DNA of 64,000 bases from an uncultured Duncaniella sp. (GTDB lineage: Bacteria; Bacteroidota; Bacteroidia; Bacteroidales; Muribaculaceae), in assembly GCF_910578445.1 (NCBI RefSeq), contig NZ_CAJTQC010000002.1:215946-279945 (forward strand), written 5' to 3'. Positions 24,709-35,071 of the stretch are shown here, one piece after another. The notes beneath the pieces are model-generated. The model was given only the letters and a program-made list of their open reading frames with translations. It searched no databases and was not told the DNA's origin. Position 1 is the first letter of the stretch, and each line of letters starts with the position of its first letter. The position numbers and the translations under genes are program-made.

Positions 24709-25920
24709 TTATTCGGGGATAGCGAAGATTACGATGCGGTTCCAGTCGTTGGTGTCGTAAACCTGAGTGTTGCTGCCGGCAGCTTCGAGAACGAGGCGGT
24801 TGGGGTTGATGCCGTAGTCACCGGTGAGGATGTCAGCGACAGCCTGAGCACGGCGTTCTGAAAGCTTCATGTTGTATTCAGATGTGCCGGTGTCCTTGTC
24901 GGCGTAGCCGCGGATGACGATAGTAGCATCGGGATTGGCCTTCATGTATTCAGCCATGTTGTAGACATTGACCATTTCCTCTGAAGATACGTAAGCAGAG
25001 TTGAGCTTGAAGCGGACAGTCGGGAGAATGGTGGTTGATGATTCTACGACAGTTTCTGATACTTCGGGGCAGGGGAGCTGTGCTTCAGCGGCTGCAAGGG
25101 CAGCAGAAGTAGTGGCGAGAGCACCGCGGAGGTCGTTGATCTGGGCGTTGGCTTTGTTGAGGTAGTCAGTGTAGTCACACGGGTTGTAGCGCTGGAACTT
25201 CGAACCTGTGAAGTAGAATGTGAAACCGCCGATTGCCGAGAGATCGATGTCGATGGGACGGCCGAAGGCCTCGTTGTTGAAGTTGTCGCCATAGAACTGA
25301 GCGCGTCCTTCTGCGAAGAAGTCAACATAGTTGCTGAGGCGGAAGCGGAGCTGCAAACCTGCGGAAACAGGGAGAAGCCACTGATTTTTCTTGATTGAAC
25401 CGTCGTGGTCCTTGATGTCGCCGAGTGACGGCTTGAAATCATAGACGAATGTGCCGCCGAGACCAATGAATGGAACGATTGAGAATACTCTGTCAGGATT
25501 ATATCCTCCGATCGAGTTGAACATATCCCACATGAAGTCAACATTGAGGTTGGCTACGCGGGCTTTGGCTGTCACGCCCTGATTCCAGTGCATAGCGCCA
25601 TAGTAGGCTGAGAAGCGGAATCCTAAATAGGGTGAAATCCATCGGCCGACACCGAGATTATAGATGGCGGTGATACGGCGGGCGTCGTCGCCCTTTACCT
25701 TTGAGTTCTCCATGAACGGAGAACGGATGCCGGCTCCAAGCTGGAGAAACCAATTGTCTTTCCATGAACCGGGGGTGTAATGGTCCTTGCACTCAACTTC
25801 CTGTACCAGAACCGGAGTCTCTTCGACTACAATACCCGACACTGTTTCCTGTGCCTTTGCGTCATTTGCGCTCCAGAGCATACCGCCTAAAGCCGCTACG
25901 ATTAACAAATTTCTTTTCAT
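24709..25920 (-). CDS. OmpA family outer-membrane protein
   Basis: 403 residues. A signal peptide (MKRNLLIVAALGGMLWSANDAKAQ) precedes an eight-strand-type barrel over about residues 45-230 (WFLQLGAGIRSPFM, GVGRWISPYLGFRFSAYYGA, GGFTFYFTGSKF). A short helical linker (AQINDLRGALATTSAALAAAEAQ) leads to a peptidoglycan-binding OmpA domain (PTVRFKLNSAYVS, ATIVIRGYADKDTGTSEYNMKLSERRAQAVAD, NRIVIFAIPE). Such proteins fix the outer membrane to the cell wall and are abundant in Bacteroidales. The gene is divergent from the susC cluster. Confidence 0.9.
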   Translation of the reverse strand: MKRNLLIVAALGGMLWSANDAKAQETVSGIVVEETPVLVQEVECKDHYTPGSWKDNWFLQLGAGIRSPFMENSKVKGDDARRITAIYNLGVGRWISPYLGFRFSAYYGAMHWNQGVTAKARVANLNVDFMWDMFNSIGGYNPDRVFSIVPFIGLGGTFVYDFKPSLGDIKDHDGSIKKNQWLLPVSAGLQLRFRLSNYVDFFAEGRAQFYGDNFNNEAFGRPIDIDLSAIGGFTFYFTGSKFQRYNPCDYTDYLNKANAQINDLRGALATTSAALAAAEAQLPCPEVSETVVESSTTILPTVRFKLNSAYVSSEEMVNVYNMAEYMKANPDATIVIRGYADKDTGTSEYNMKLSERRAQAVADILTGDYGINPNRLVLEAAGSNTQVYDTNDWNRIVIFAIPE

Positions 25921-26784
25921 TCTCTCATAAATTAAAAATGAAACACGTTTTTTAGTAAACTCTTTTTCTTTTTTGATTAAATTTCTTTGTGCTTTTTGTT
26001 TGGCAGAAAACCTGTTTTTCCGTGACTCTTCACGACGGGAGTCCTGTCCGATGTGTGTTGTTTCACCTTGATTTTACGGTAGGTTTGGTAACTTTTCAAA
26101 TCTTAGTGAATGTGTTTTGAAGCGTTTTGATTTTATAACATTAATATATTTTTATTTGTTCATTGACCATCTTTTTACAATTGAATTTTAACATTTGAAT
26201 GTTAAAATTGCAAATTAGAGACTGTTTGAAAATTCTTGTAAATTTGGGGTTGTGGTTTTTATGTTAAAATATTGTGTTTCATCGGTGTTTCTCGTCAAGC
26301 CCGAAAGCGTTACGCGATAGCATGATGCCCGCATCGCTCCTTCTCAAAACAAATATCTGTAATGTTGCTGCCGATAAAATGTTTTAAGCTGTCCGTAATA
26401 TACTGATGCACAGTTGATTGCGTTTTGGTCCTTGACGGTGGCGCTTGCTTGTGATAATTTTAATTGGTAATCAGGTGTTTATACGCGCTTATCGGACACT
26501 AATAATATTTACCTTAGAAACACTCCACTCAAAATTAACTATAATTTTTTAACAGCCTATTGGAATCACAAACATTGAAAAATATTTTTAGTCATGTCAA
26601 ATGGGATAGAAAATGTATTTATCTGAATAATACAATTATATAGATTAATCACTACAACTCTCTGTCTTTAGGGCGATAATGTGGGAATTTTAACACATGT
26701 CTTCTTGTATCTACGTGATTTTAACTAAAGAATATATAGCTTATCGCCTCAGTTTCATTTATTTAGTTAAAATATTTAGAAATC
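25921..26784. other. Long AT-rich divergent intergenic region
   Basis: More than 850 bases between the OmpA gene and the susC promoter hold no supported reading frame. It contains a 26-base palindrome at 26184-26209 (AATTTTAACATT-TG-AATGTTAAAATT), which could be an operator, and several homopolymer-rich stretches. A weak near-match to a -7 element lies at 26098-26105 on the minus strand. No RNA gene was recognised. Confidence 0.5.
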
Positions 26785-26815
26785 TTTGCACTTTATAAAA
26801 AATTTAATAATTTTG
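26785..26815 (+). promoter_or_regulatory. Promoter of the susC/susD cluster
   Basis: TTTG at 26785-26788, a 19-base spacer and TAATTTTG at 26808-26815. Transcription near 26822 would give a 160-base leader before the susC ATG, long enough to carry post-transcriptional control. Confidence 0.7.
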
Positions 26816-26981
26816 TCGCAAATTAGTATCACACCCCATGAATCACAAGAGTTATGTTTTAACCATAAATTTCTAATTGTTAGCCTTTTATGTTTATTAT
26901 GACTCCACAATATATAGCGAAGTAGAAAAAAAGAATTGAAAAATAGCATGAAAGAAATCTTATTTATCATTTAACACAAAC

Positions 26982-29900
26982 ATGAAAGACTTAATCTCAA
27001 GTCGTAGTCAATGGCTGCGGCACTTTTCCTTTGCGACGCACTGGAAAACAATGCTACTCCTGTTGGTGCTTTGTGTCGGCTTCAATGCCAATGCACAGAA
27101 TCTCACTGTTTCAGGAACAGTGGTCGACGGCACCGATGAACCCATGATTGGAGCTACCGTACAGGTCGACGGCACTAAAAATGTGGTCGTCACCGATATC
27201 GACGGTAACTTTACCCTTAAGAACGTTGCCAAGAATGCTACTATCGTAGTTTCTTACATCGGCTACAAGACAGAAAAAATCGCCGTAAACGGTCAGACCA
27301 ACATTCGCGTGGTTCTTTCGGAAGACTCTGAATCGCTCGAAGAAGTAGTTGTGATCGGTTATGGTGGTACTCGTGCCCGCCGCGACCTCACCGGTTCTGT
27401 CGGCTCTGTTTCCGGCGCCAAACTCGCTGCTGTCCCCGTGACATCTGCTGCTGTTGCCCTTCAGGGTAAGGTGGCCGGTGTGCAGGTTACCACTGTCGAC
27501 GGTCAGCCCGGTGCAGATATCAACATCCGCGTGCGTGGTGCGACATCTGTAACCCAGTCAAACGACCCCCTCTACATCGTCGACGGTTTCCAGGTTGAAA
27601 ACATTAATGACATTCCGCCGAGCGACATCCAGTCAATCGACATCCTCAAAGATGCCTCTCTTACAGCAATCTATGGTGCGAAGGGTGGTAACGGCGTTGT
27701 CATCGTGACCACCAAGTCGGCTGCCGAAGGCAAGACTCAGGTCAATGTAAACTTCCAGGGATCTGTCTCTCATATCTCAAAGAAGCTCGACCTGATGGAC
27801 GCATATGGTTTCGTTGATTATCAGTGGGACTTCGCTACCGGTCGTTCGAAATCATCATCATCTGCCAAGCTTTTCCGCTACAACTTCGGTAATATCCGTG
27901 ACCTTGACCTCTATCGTTCAGCTCCTACACACGACTGGCAGGATGAGGTTATGGGAAATGATCCGTTCTCATACTCGACCAACGTGTCGGTTGGCGGCGG
28001 TAATGACAAGACCCGCTACAATATCTCGTTCACCCAGTCGGATGACCGTGGTATCATCATGGGATCTGGCGTACGTCGTACAAACATCCACACCAAGCTC
28101 CAGACCAAAATCCTCCCTAACCTTACCCTCCAGTACAATCCCAAAATCTCTTATCGCCGTGATGAAGGTGCGGGTGGTGACAACGTAGGTACAGGCGGTA
28201 TCATTGACGTGCTCCGCTACCGTCCCTCAAATGGTATCCGTGAACTTGGCAACATCTTCTGGACACCCGGTGCGGCTGACCCGGATCAGGAAGCTCTCTT
28301 CGAGTACACCAATCCTGTCAACGATATTAAGACCAACGTCCGCAAGAAGCACTCTTACTCAATTGCAAATCAGGCTTCACTTGAATACAAGCCAATCGAA
28401 GGTCTGACACTCCGCACCGAGGGCAACTATACGTTCTCGTTCAATGACGACAACCGCTTCTGGGGCCCTCTCACAAACGAAGGCGCCAAGTATAACCACC
28501 AGCCCATCGCTCAGGTAAAGAAGTCCCAGACCAACCAGTACACATGGACCACTACCGCTTCTTATGATTGGAGCATCAAGGAAAAGAATAATTTCTATGC
28601 CCTTGTCGGTTTCGAACTTTACCACAAGCAGGCGGAAAACACCGAGCAGAAAAACCGCTATTTCCCGCGCGAAATTTCAGCTGACGATGCCATCCACAAT
28701 CTTGGCCGAGGCAAGCCTTGGGTATCCACTTCATCTCTCGGCACTGCTGACCGCACCACTTCTTACTTCGGTCAGCTGAGCTACAACTACGACCACAAGT
28801 ACCTGCTCTCAGGAACATTCCGTGCCGACGGTTCGACAATGTTCGCTCCCGGCCACCAGTGGGGCTACTTCCCCTCGGTTTCAGGTGCATGGGTTATGTC
28901 GAGCGAGGAATTCATGAAGGACATCACATGGCTTGACGAGCTCAAGCTCCGTGCCGCTATCGGTAAGGCCGGTAACAACCGTATCAAGGCCGACATGTGG
29001 CGCTATCTCTACACCACCAATTCATCAGGCGGTCCGAACTTCGGCGAAAGCTCAGAGAACCCCGACGGTGAGCTCTACTACGACACTTCCAATTATCTTC
29101 CCAACCCTGATATCAAGTGGGAGACTACCCTCACACGCAACTTCGCGCTTGACCTTTCGTTCTTTAACGGCCGTCTCCGCGTTTCTCCCGAATATTACTG
29201 GAATACTACTTCCGACCTTATCTACGAAGCCGACGTGCTGACCACTATCGGCTACGGTAAGCAGTTCCAGAACATCGGTCAGGTGACCAATCGTGGTTTT
29301 GAAATCTCGATCAACGGTGACATCCTCCGTGGCAAGGACTATGTCCTTTCAGCCAATTTCAATCTTGGTGCAAACAAGATGAAGGTCGACAAGCTTACAG
29401 GTGACGAGGATTTCCTCGAACTCCGCCACAGCCGTGCACATACGGATGCAGGCAACAACTATCGTCTTGAAGTAGGCGGTGAAGTAGGCTTGATTTACGG
29501 TTATGTCTATGATGGCCTCTATGGCTTTGATGAGTTCACATACAATAGCGTGAAGAATGTATATGATCCAAATCCTCAGGTGTTTGATGAAAACGGAAGA
29601 CTGATTTCAGGCACTGTATTGATGGACAATATGTATAATTCCACCGACCAAGGTACACAGACCCAGCCCGGTAAGCCTAAATTTAAGGATCTCAACGGCG
29701 ACGGTGTGATTGACCAGAACGACAAGACTATCATTGGTCGTACAACTCCTAAACTTCAGGGTGGTTTCGGCCTCAACGGACAGTGGAAGGGCTTTGACTT
29801 CACAGCCAACTTCACTTTCTTCCTTGATTTCGACGTTTACAACGCGACTGCCTACCGTCTGTCGTCTTCAATGAACAACAAGAACAACTTCTACAACGTT

Positions 29901-30377
29901 CTTTCATCGTTCAACAAGGGAACTCGCTGGACATACACAGATGTAGAATGGCGTTGGGAACACATGCTCGGCAACACTCAGGCTACATGGCCGAACTTCG
30001 AAGGTTCAGGAGTCCCGATGGATGTAAAAGCTGAACTCGACGGCTACCAGATGTATGAATACATCAACCGTAACCGCACAGAGTGGAATCCGGCTGATGT
30101 CACCAAGGAATACACCATCTCACGTTTCGTAGAGGACGGTTCATTCCTCCGTTGCACCGACATCACTCTCGGCTACTCGCTTCCGACCAACATCATCCAG
30201 AAGCTCGGCATGAGCAAGTGTCGTTTCTACGGTTCTGTCACCAACCCCTTCATCATCACCAAATATTCAGGTTTTGACCCCGAAATTGATGTGCAGAGTG
30301 GCCTGACTCCTTCATATGATATGAACCGTTATCCCCGCTCACGCAGCTACGTATTCGGCATCAATCTGTCATTCTAA
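26982..30377 (+). CDS. SusC/RagA-type TonB-dependent outer-membrane transporter
   Basis: 1131 residues. A signal segment (LLLLVLCVGFNANAQ) precedes a carboxypeptidase-regulatory-like domain (LTVSGTVVDGTDEPMIGATV to about residue 112). The TonB box region has SLEEVVVIGYG, followed by the plug (GSVGSVSGAKL, NIRVRGATSVTQSNDPLYIVDG, SIDILKDASLTAIYGAKG) and a large barrel ending SYVFGINLSF. It imports glycan or peptide fragments captured by its SusD partner, 33 bases downstream. There is no extra N-terminal signalling domain of the TonB-regulator kind. The substrate is not evident. Confidence 0.95.
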   Translation: MKDLISSRSQWLRHFSFATHWKTMLLLLVLCVGFNANAQNLTVSGTVVDGTDEPMIGATVQVDGTKNVVVTDIDGNFTLKNVAKNATIVVSYIGYKTEKIAVNGQTNIRVVLSEDSESLEEVVVIGYGGTRARRDLTGSVGSVSGAKLAAVPVTSAAVALQGKVAGVQVTTVDGQPGADINIRVRGATSVTQSNDPLYIVDGFQVENINDIPPSDIQSIDILKDASLTAIYGAKGGNGVVIVTTKSAAEGKTQVNVNFQGSVSHISKKLDLMDAYGFVDYQWDFATGRSKSSSSAKLFRYNFGNIRDLDLYRSAPTHDWQDEVMGNDPFSYSTNVSVGGGNDKTRYNISFTQSDDRGIIMGSGVRRTNIHTKLQTKILPNLTLQYNPKISYRRDEGAGGDNVGTGGIIDVLRYRPSNGIRELGNIFWTPGAADPDQEALFEYTNPVNDIKTNVRKKHSYSIANQASLEYKPIEGLTLRTEGNYTFSFNDDNRFWGPLTNEGAKYNHQPIAQVKKSQTNQYTWTTTASYDWSIKEKNNFYALVGFELYHKQAENTEQKNRYFPREISADDAIHNLGRGKPWVSTSSLGTADRTTSYFGQLSYNYDHKYLLSGTFRADGSTMFAPGHQWGYFPSVSGAWVMSSEEFMKDITWLDELKLRAAIGKAGNNRIKADMWRYLYTTNSSGGPNFGESSENPDGELYYDTSNYLPNPDIKWETTLTRNFALDLSFFNGRLRVSPEYYWNTTSDLIYEADVLTTIGYGKQFQNIGQVTNRGFEISINGDILRGKDYVLSANFNLGANKMKVDKLTGDEDFLELRHSRAHTDAGNNYRLEVGGEVGLIYGYVYDGLYGFDEFTYNSVKNVYDPNPQVFDENGRLISGTVLMDNMYNSTDQGTQTQPGKPKFKDLNGDGVIDQNDKTIIGRTTPKLQGGFGLNGQWKGFDFTANFTFFLDFDVYNATAYRLSSSMNNKNNFYNVLSSFNKGTRWTYTDVEWRWEHMLGNTQATWPNFEGSGVPMDVKAELDGYQMYEYINRNRTEWNPADVTKEYTISRFVEDGSFLRCTDITLGYSLPTNIIQKLGMSKCRFYGSVTNPFIITKYSGFDPEIDVQSGLTPSYDMNRYPRSRSYVFGINLSF

Positions 30378-30410
30378 CCCAATTTTAATACCAATTACGG
30401 AATAAACACA

Positions 30411-32483
30411 ATGAAATTTCGCAATATATTCATAGCAGGTCTCTCAGCCGTGGCTTTAGCCTCCTGCTCCGACTATCTGGAAGTCGATGCTCCTTCGTCG
30501 AACGACCCGGACTATGTCTTTTCGGACAAGACTGAGATGAACAACGCGCTCAACGGCATCTATGCCTCAATGATGAGCGGTGATACATATGGCGACAAGA
30601 TGTTCTCGACCTATGTCCTGAACACCGATGTCGACTTCAAGACCAATTCAAGCCGCTTCCTGTCCGGATCCAACTGGTCACGCTACGATTCCGACCCCGA
30701 TGGTGGTGCGATCAATTCGACATGGAAACAGCAATATACCACTATTGAGCTTGCCAACCTCTTTGTAGAGGGAGCTGAGGCTTCTAAACTTTACAATCCC
30801 GAAAATGAGGAAGACTACAAGGACATGCGCCAGATGGTGGGCGAGGCCAAAGTGATGCGAGCAATTGTTTACCACGACCTCACATGGATGTTCGGTGATC
30901 CCGCATTCTCGTTCAACTCATCGCGCACTGCCCCTGACAAGATTTATCCTCTGACAGACCGTGCTGAGATACTCGACAAGCTTATCGATGACCTCAAGGA
31001 AGTGGCCGATGACATGAAGTCGACCAGTGAGCTCGGAACAGTAGAGCGCATATCCAAGGAAATGGCATGGGCCATGATTGCACGTATCGCTCAGACCGCT
31101 GCCGGCTATACTCTCCGTCCCGATGGCGAAAGCTATGGCAAGATGGAACGTATGAACGAAAACTATCTGGACTACTATGCAATCGCACGCGATTATGCCC
31201 AGAAAGTAATCGATTCGCAGAAACATCGTCTTGGCAAGCCTTTCTATCAGGTGTTTTTTGACGAATGTAGAAATGTGGCCACTCCCGGCGACGATGTCAT
31301 CTGGGAAATCCCGTTTGCAAAAACCGCAAACGGCAAGGTTGGTTACTCGCATGGTATAAGGCTCGACTCATATCAGAGTGAGGCTCCCCACGTTTACGGT
31401 GAAGCTAAGTCTGATGTCCGTCTTAATGGCGTTTATCGTTATCTGTTCAACGAAAACGATGTCCGTCGCGACTATATCAACCAGCTTACAAAATATGACG
31501 CTCCCGCAGGCGATGCCATGTTTGACAATAACTACACTGTGTCAAACGGTAAATGGTCAAAACTCTGGGTTCCCGGCGGTCTCGGAAGTCAGACTACTGA
31601 CAAGACAGGTATCAACTTCCCCATCATGCGCTACACCGATGTGCTGCTCATGTATGCTGAAGCTGTCAATGAAATCGAGCAAGGCGTAAGTGGTCCTAAC
31701 GGAGCGAAAGCGGTTGAGGCTCTTGCTCAGGTACGCCGCCGTGCATTCCCCAACAATGCAGAGCTCGTTGAGCCCTATATCGCAGCGCGCAGCTCGGAGG
31801 AGGCATTCCGTAAGGCAGTCCTTGACGAACGTAAGTTTGAATTTGCCGGTGAAAACATGCGCTGGCGCGACCTCGTCCGTCACAACCTCCTCTCTGAAAA
31901 CGTCTACTGGACATTCTACCGTTATCTCTCGCTTGCTGAAAGTTCGGAAACAACTTCCACTAACCTTTCTTCTGTATCGGCCTACGATTTCGATGGCTAT
32001 GATGAAGCCTACGATAAAGTGCCATTCACTATCCGCAACATCCGTTCTGTTGACAATACAATGAAGGACGAAGCCGGAAACGATGTGCCCATCTATCCCG
32101 AAAACGTATTCCCGAACCAGAACGTGAAGGTGTGCCGCATCCTCAACCCCTACAAGACAATGTCGTCGGCTGAGGCAAACGCATTGGGTCTCAGCAACGT
32201 TCGCGAGGACATTATCGAGTGGTCAAAAGAAGGTGTCATCCGCAACGAGATTCGCTTCTCGCTCCGTGGCTACATCTACATGACTCCTGACGAAGGCGAC
32301 GAAAATGGCCCCGGCGGTGTAGTGGTGATCAACGACAATGGCCGTTACTCACTTGACTCACGTGACCTCTCAACCTTCCCAACCAGCAAGAATCTTCCTG
32401 TAATCCGCTACATTCTCCCCATCCCGCGTGCGGTTATCAGCCGTGCTCAGGGTAGATATGAGAATAAGTATGGTTACAAGTAA
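30411..32483 (+). CDS. SusD/RagB family nutrient-binding outer-membrane lipoprotein
   Basis: 690 residues starting MKFRNIFIAGLSAVALASCSDYLEV, a lipoprotein signal with the lipid-bearing Cys19. The SusD helical-repeat body is visible (DPDYVFSDKTEMNNALNGIY, MRQMVGEAKVMRAIVYHDLTWMFGD, INFPIMRYTDVLLMYAEAVNE, RKAVLDERKFEFAGENMRWRDLVR). It forms the lid over the SusC barrel. It is longer than the common 500-600 residues, with extra sequence in the last 200. Confidence 0.94.
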   Translation: MKFRNIFIAGLSAVALASCSDYLEVDAPSSNDPDYVFSDKTEMNNALNGIYASMMSGDTYGDKMFSTYVLNTDVDFKTNSSRFLSGSNWSRYDSDPDGGAINSTWKQQYTTIELANLFVEGAEASKLYNPENEEDYKDMRQMVGEAKVMRAIVYHDLTWMFGDPAFSFNSSRTAPDKIYPLTDRAEILDKLIDDLKEVADDMKSTSELGTVERISKEMAWAMIARIAQTAAGYTLRPDGESYGKMERMNENYLDYYAIARDYAQKVIDSQKHRLGKPFYQVFFDECRNVATPGDDVIWEIPFAKTANGKVGYSHGIRLDSYQSEAPHVYGEAKSDVRLNGVYRYLFNENDVRRDYINQLTKYDAPAGDAMFDNNYTVSNGKWSKLWVPGGLGSQTTDKTGINFPIMRYTDVLLMYAEAVNEIEQGVSGPNGAKAVEALAQVRRRAFPNNAELVEPYIAARSSEEAFRKAVLDERKFEFAGENMRWRDLVRHNLLSENVYWTFYRYLSLAESSETTSTNLSSVSAYDFDGYDEAYDKVPFTIRNIRSVDNTMKDEAGNDVPIYPENVFPNQNVKVCRILNPYKTMSSAEANALGLSNVREDIIEWSKEGVIRNEIRFSLRGYIYMTPDEGDENGPGGVVVINDNGRYSLDSRDLSTFPTSKNLPVIRYILPIPRAVISRAQGRYENKYGYK

Positions 32484-32513
32484 TTATAATCCAAGTAACT
32501 ATCCGAAAACGCA

Positions 32514-34799
32514 ATGAAAAAATTCATATATGCTATTGCAGGTATCCTCGCACTTGGAATTACATCCTGTAGCGACGACGATACCAATTTCAGCCCGGCA
32601 GATCTGGAGCGCATGCCCAGAACCATGTTCCGCAGCGAAAACACCACTAATGTCAAGCCTGAAAACGATGATTATGCCTCAAAGGTAAAACCTCTGACAC
32701 GCAACACCATTCAGCTTCATTGGTATGGAATCGAAGGTGCGGCTGGCTACGAAATCCGCTATGCCGAAAATCTTAACACCGGTCTTCTTGAAGACTGGAA
32801 TGATCCCACAAAGATTGTCGAGTCATTCGTCGTAGGTCCTGAAGTGACCCATGTTGACATACCTAATCTCAACTATGGTACTGACTACCGTTTCATAATC
32901 CGTACACTCTCGCCAAAGGGTGAAGGACACCACTCTGAATGGTATGGTCTCGGTGGCGGTCGTGAATGGGAGGATTACCTCGGACTTAAGACTGACGACC
33001 GCTACACCACTCCCGGTATCTGCGGCCAGAAGAACAAGGGCTATAATGATGTGACGCTCACATTCCAGCTTCCGTTCGTTGAAAGCGACTATTCCAAGTC
33101 AGACCTTGCTGAAACTCTTGATGACGGTACTCCTAACCCCGACTACATCAAGACTCGTTTCGACGTTGACGACAACGGTAATTTCGTTGTGACAACTATT
33201 GTCTGCAAACCGGCGCCCTTCAATCCGACTGCAAAGATGCCCGACGGCTTTGTCAACGGCGTCCGTGCTCTCACCGATGCTGAAAAGGCAGCAGGCGAAG
33301 TTCACATCACAGGTCTTGACGAAAACTCAGGCTACTATATCACACTGCGCAACGATGCACGCATGTTCACTTACACAAACATGTCGGGTGAGGTTGTAAG
33401 CACCGATATTGATGCCGAATACAATCAGGTGTTTGTCCGCACAAAGGGTGATCCCGGTGATCCTATCATCATCGAGCCTATCGTTGACCCCAACGACACT
33501 ATCCCCGGTGCTGTAGAGTTTAATGCAACACGTATCGATACCGTCATAACCAACTTCGTCAACTCGAACGAAATCGCCGAAGGTCAGGTTTACTATCTCC
33601 GTGGCGGTCATAACTACTACACAACAGGCAATCCTCTCGTACAGAAAGGCTTCACTCTTGCCACTCATCCCGATGACCTCGCTCAGGGCAAGCGTGCGGT
33701 AGTGTTCCTCGGCGGTATTTCGCTCAAGGGCGGTGCTCCTGTCACCGGCAACTGGGTACTCGGTAAGAACAAGGAAGCCGGCGACGTTGACGCTCCGATT
33801 GAAATCGGCGACGTTATCTTCGAAGGCATCGACTTCCAGTGTCCTCTTGCACGTAACTTCGGCGAAGGCGGTGCGACCGGCAACTATTTTGCAAGTATGT
33901 ACTCAGGTGGTCTTGCTGTATCGTTTGAATCATTCCAGCTTAAGAACTGTACGTTCCAAGGCTTTATCCGTGGTTTCATCCGTGTACAGGGTCCTCGCCA
34001 CAAAGTGTTCAAGAAGATACTTGTAGAAGACTGTCTCTTCTATAATCAGGGTTATTACGACAACAACGGTCGTGGCTACTCATGGTTTGCAGGCGACGGC
34101 AACAATGCCAAGTCAAATCTCTACAACGATTTCCAGATGCGTCGTTGTACATTCTATGACTCTCCGCGCCACGCTCTCCTTTCTGACAACAACAAGGACC
34201 TCCTCTGGGGTGATGACATCCACTTCAATATCGCTATTGAAAACTGTACATTCATCAACTTCTCGACCCGTTCAGGCAGCCGTTATCTCTTCGAATTCCG
34301 CTTCATGCCCAATGACTCTAAGATTACGTTCAAGAACAACCTTATCGTTCTTGCCGCCGATCCCAAGGATTCACGTGACCTCAACATGTCGGCCTGCGAC
34401 TTCCGAAATATTGCCGGTGAAGCACGCGTGACATGGGACTTCAAGGACAACTACTCGCTCGGTAGCCGCGACGCACACATGAAGGATGATGGAATCTTCT
34501 CTTCAGCCGCATTCTCTGCCAAGAAGAACTCTGTAGGCGACAAGTGGGATTGGACTCCGGGTCTTGTTTCTGGTGATGCCGGCGACCTCGTTGTCAAGAC
34601 AGGTGCAACTCCGCTCCGCGCCGATGAATTCTTCACAGCCCCCAACCCGCGCTACGTTGATTTCAACAAGGCTACTCCCAATAAGCTCGACCATGCAGCG
34701 CCCGACAATATCTTCGAGGCTCTCAAGGTCAAGAATGATGCAAAGGTAACCTCTCATGAAATCTATCAGAAGCGAATCGGTGACCCGCGCTGGTATTAA
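32514..34799 (+). CDS. Surface lipoprotein with fibronectin III and parallel beta-helix region (DUF4957/DUF5123-like)
   Basis: 761 residues. The lipoprotein signal ends GITSCSDDDTNF. A fibronectin type III-like domain spans about residues 50-145 (IQLHWYGIEGAAGYEIRYAEN). A second sandwich-like region follows, then from about 340 a repetitive right-handed beta-helix pattern (VFEGIDFQCPLARNF, FQLKNCTFQGFIRGFIRVQGP, ILVEDCLFYNQGYY, IAIENCTFINFS). The layout is like DUF4957/DUF5123 proteins found in pectin-linked loci. No lyase active site is recognised, so glycan binding is as likely as cleavage. It is the third gene of the susCD transcript. Confidence 0.75.
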   Translation: MKKFIYAIAGILALGITSCSDDDTNFSPADLERMPRTMFRSENTTNVKPENDDYASKVKPLTRNTIQLHWYGIEGAAGYEIRYAENLNTGLLEDWNDPTKIVESFVVGPEVTHVDIPNLNYGTDYRFIIRTLSPKGEGHHSEWYGLGGGREWEDYLGLKTDDRYTTPGICGQKNKGYNDVTLTFQLPFVESDYSKSDLAETLDDGTPNPDYIKTRFDVDDNGNFVVTTIVCKPAPFNPTAKMPDGFVNGVRALTDAEKAAGEVHITGLDENSGYYITLRNDARMFTYTNMSGEVVSTDIDAEYNQVFVRTKGDPGDPIIIEPIVDPNDTIPGAVEFNATRIDTVITNFVNSNEIAEGQVYYLRGGHNYYTTGNPLVQKGFTLATHPDDLAQGKRAVVFLGGISLKGGAPVTGNWVLGKNKEAGDVDAPIEIGDVIFEGIDFQCPLARNFGEGGATGNYFASMYSGGLAVSFESFQLKNCTFQGFIRGFIRVQGPRHKVFKKILVEDCLFYNQGYYDNNGRGYSWFAGDGNNAKSNLYNDFQMRRCTFYDSPRHALLSDNNKDLLWGDDIHFNIAIENCTFINFSTRSGSRYLFEFRFMPNDSKITFKNNLIVLAADPKDSRDLNMSACDFRNIAGEARVTWDFKDNYSLGSRDAHMKDDGIFSSAAFSAKKNSVGDKWDWTPGLVSGDAGDLVVKTGATPLRADEFFTAPNPRYVDFNKATPNKLDHAAPDNIFEALKVKNDAKVTSHEIYQKRIGDPRWY

Positions 34800-34853
34800 T
34801 CTGAATAGTTCTCTGAAGAAGTCCGCTTGACTTCACAGATTTCGTCATAACGG

Positions 34854-34895
34854 CCGCAGGCCTGCTTTGTTCAGAAGCAGGCCTGCGGTGCTTTT
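34854..34895 (+). terminator. Terminator of the susC/susD cluster
   Basis: CCGCAGGCCTGCTT (34854-34867) and AAGCAGGCCTGCGG (34875-34888) form a perfect 14-bp stem with a 7-base loop, followed by TGCTTTTTG. Confidence 0.9.
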
Positions 34896-35033
34896 TGTTG
34901 ATTCCAATCATTAATATGTATAAGTATCCATATCAGGTATGGTATATGGTAAAGTATATTGATTTTTCATGAATGATTTTGATTATGTACTTAATTATGA
35001 ATTGCGAATTATGAATTATTAAAATATTTTTCT

Positions 35034-35041
35034 TAATTTTG
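35034..35041 (+). promoter_or_regulatory. Probable -7 element of rnfD
   Basis: TAATTTTG matches TAnnTTTG. Transcription near 35048 gives a 24-base leader. No exact -33 TTTG is found. Its presence right before rnfD, after a strong terminator, argues that rnfDGEA is an independent unit. Confidence 0.5.
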
Positions 35042-35071
35042 CACCGACTAATACCAATTTCAAAACTTATA

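Noticed and set aside
24533..24760. A 75-codon + strand frame between tsaD and the OmpA gene
   Set aside because: It extends into the OmpA gene on the opposite strand and lacks any coding features.
26776..26970. A 64-codon minus-strand frame upstream of susC
   Set aside because: It is antisense to the susC promoter and leader and consists of low-complexity AT-rich sequence.
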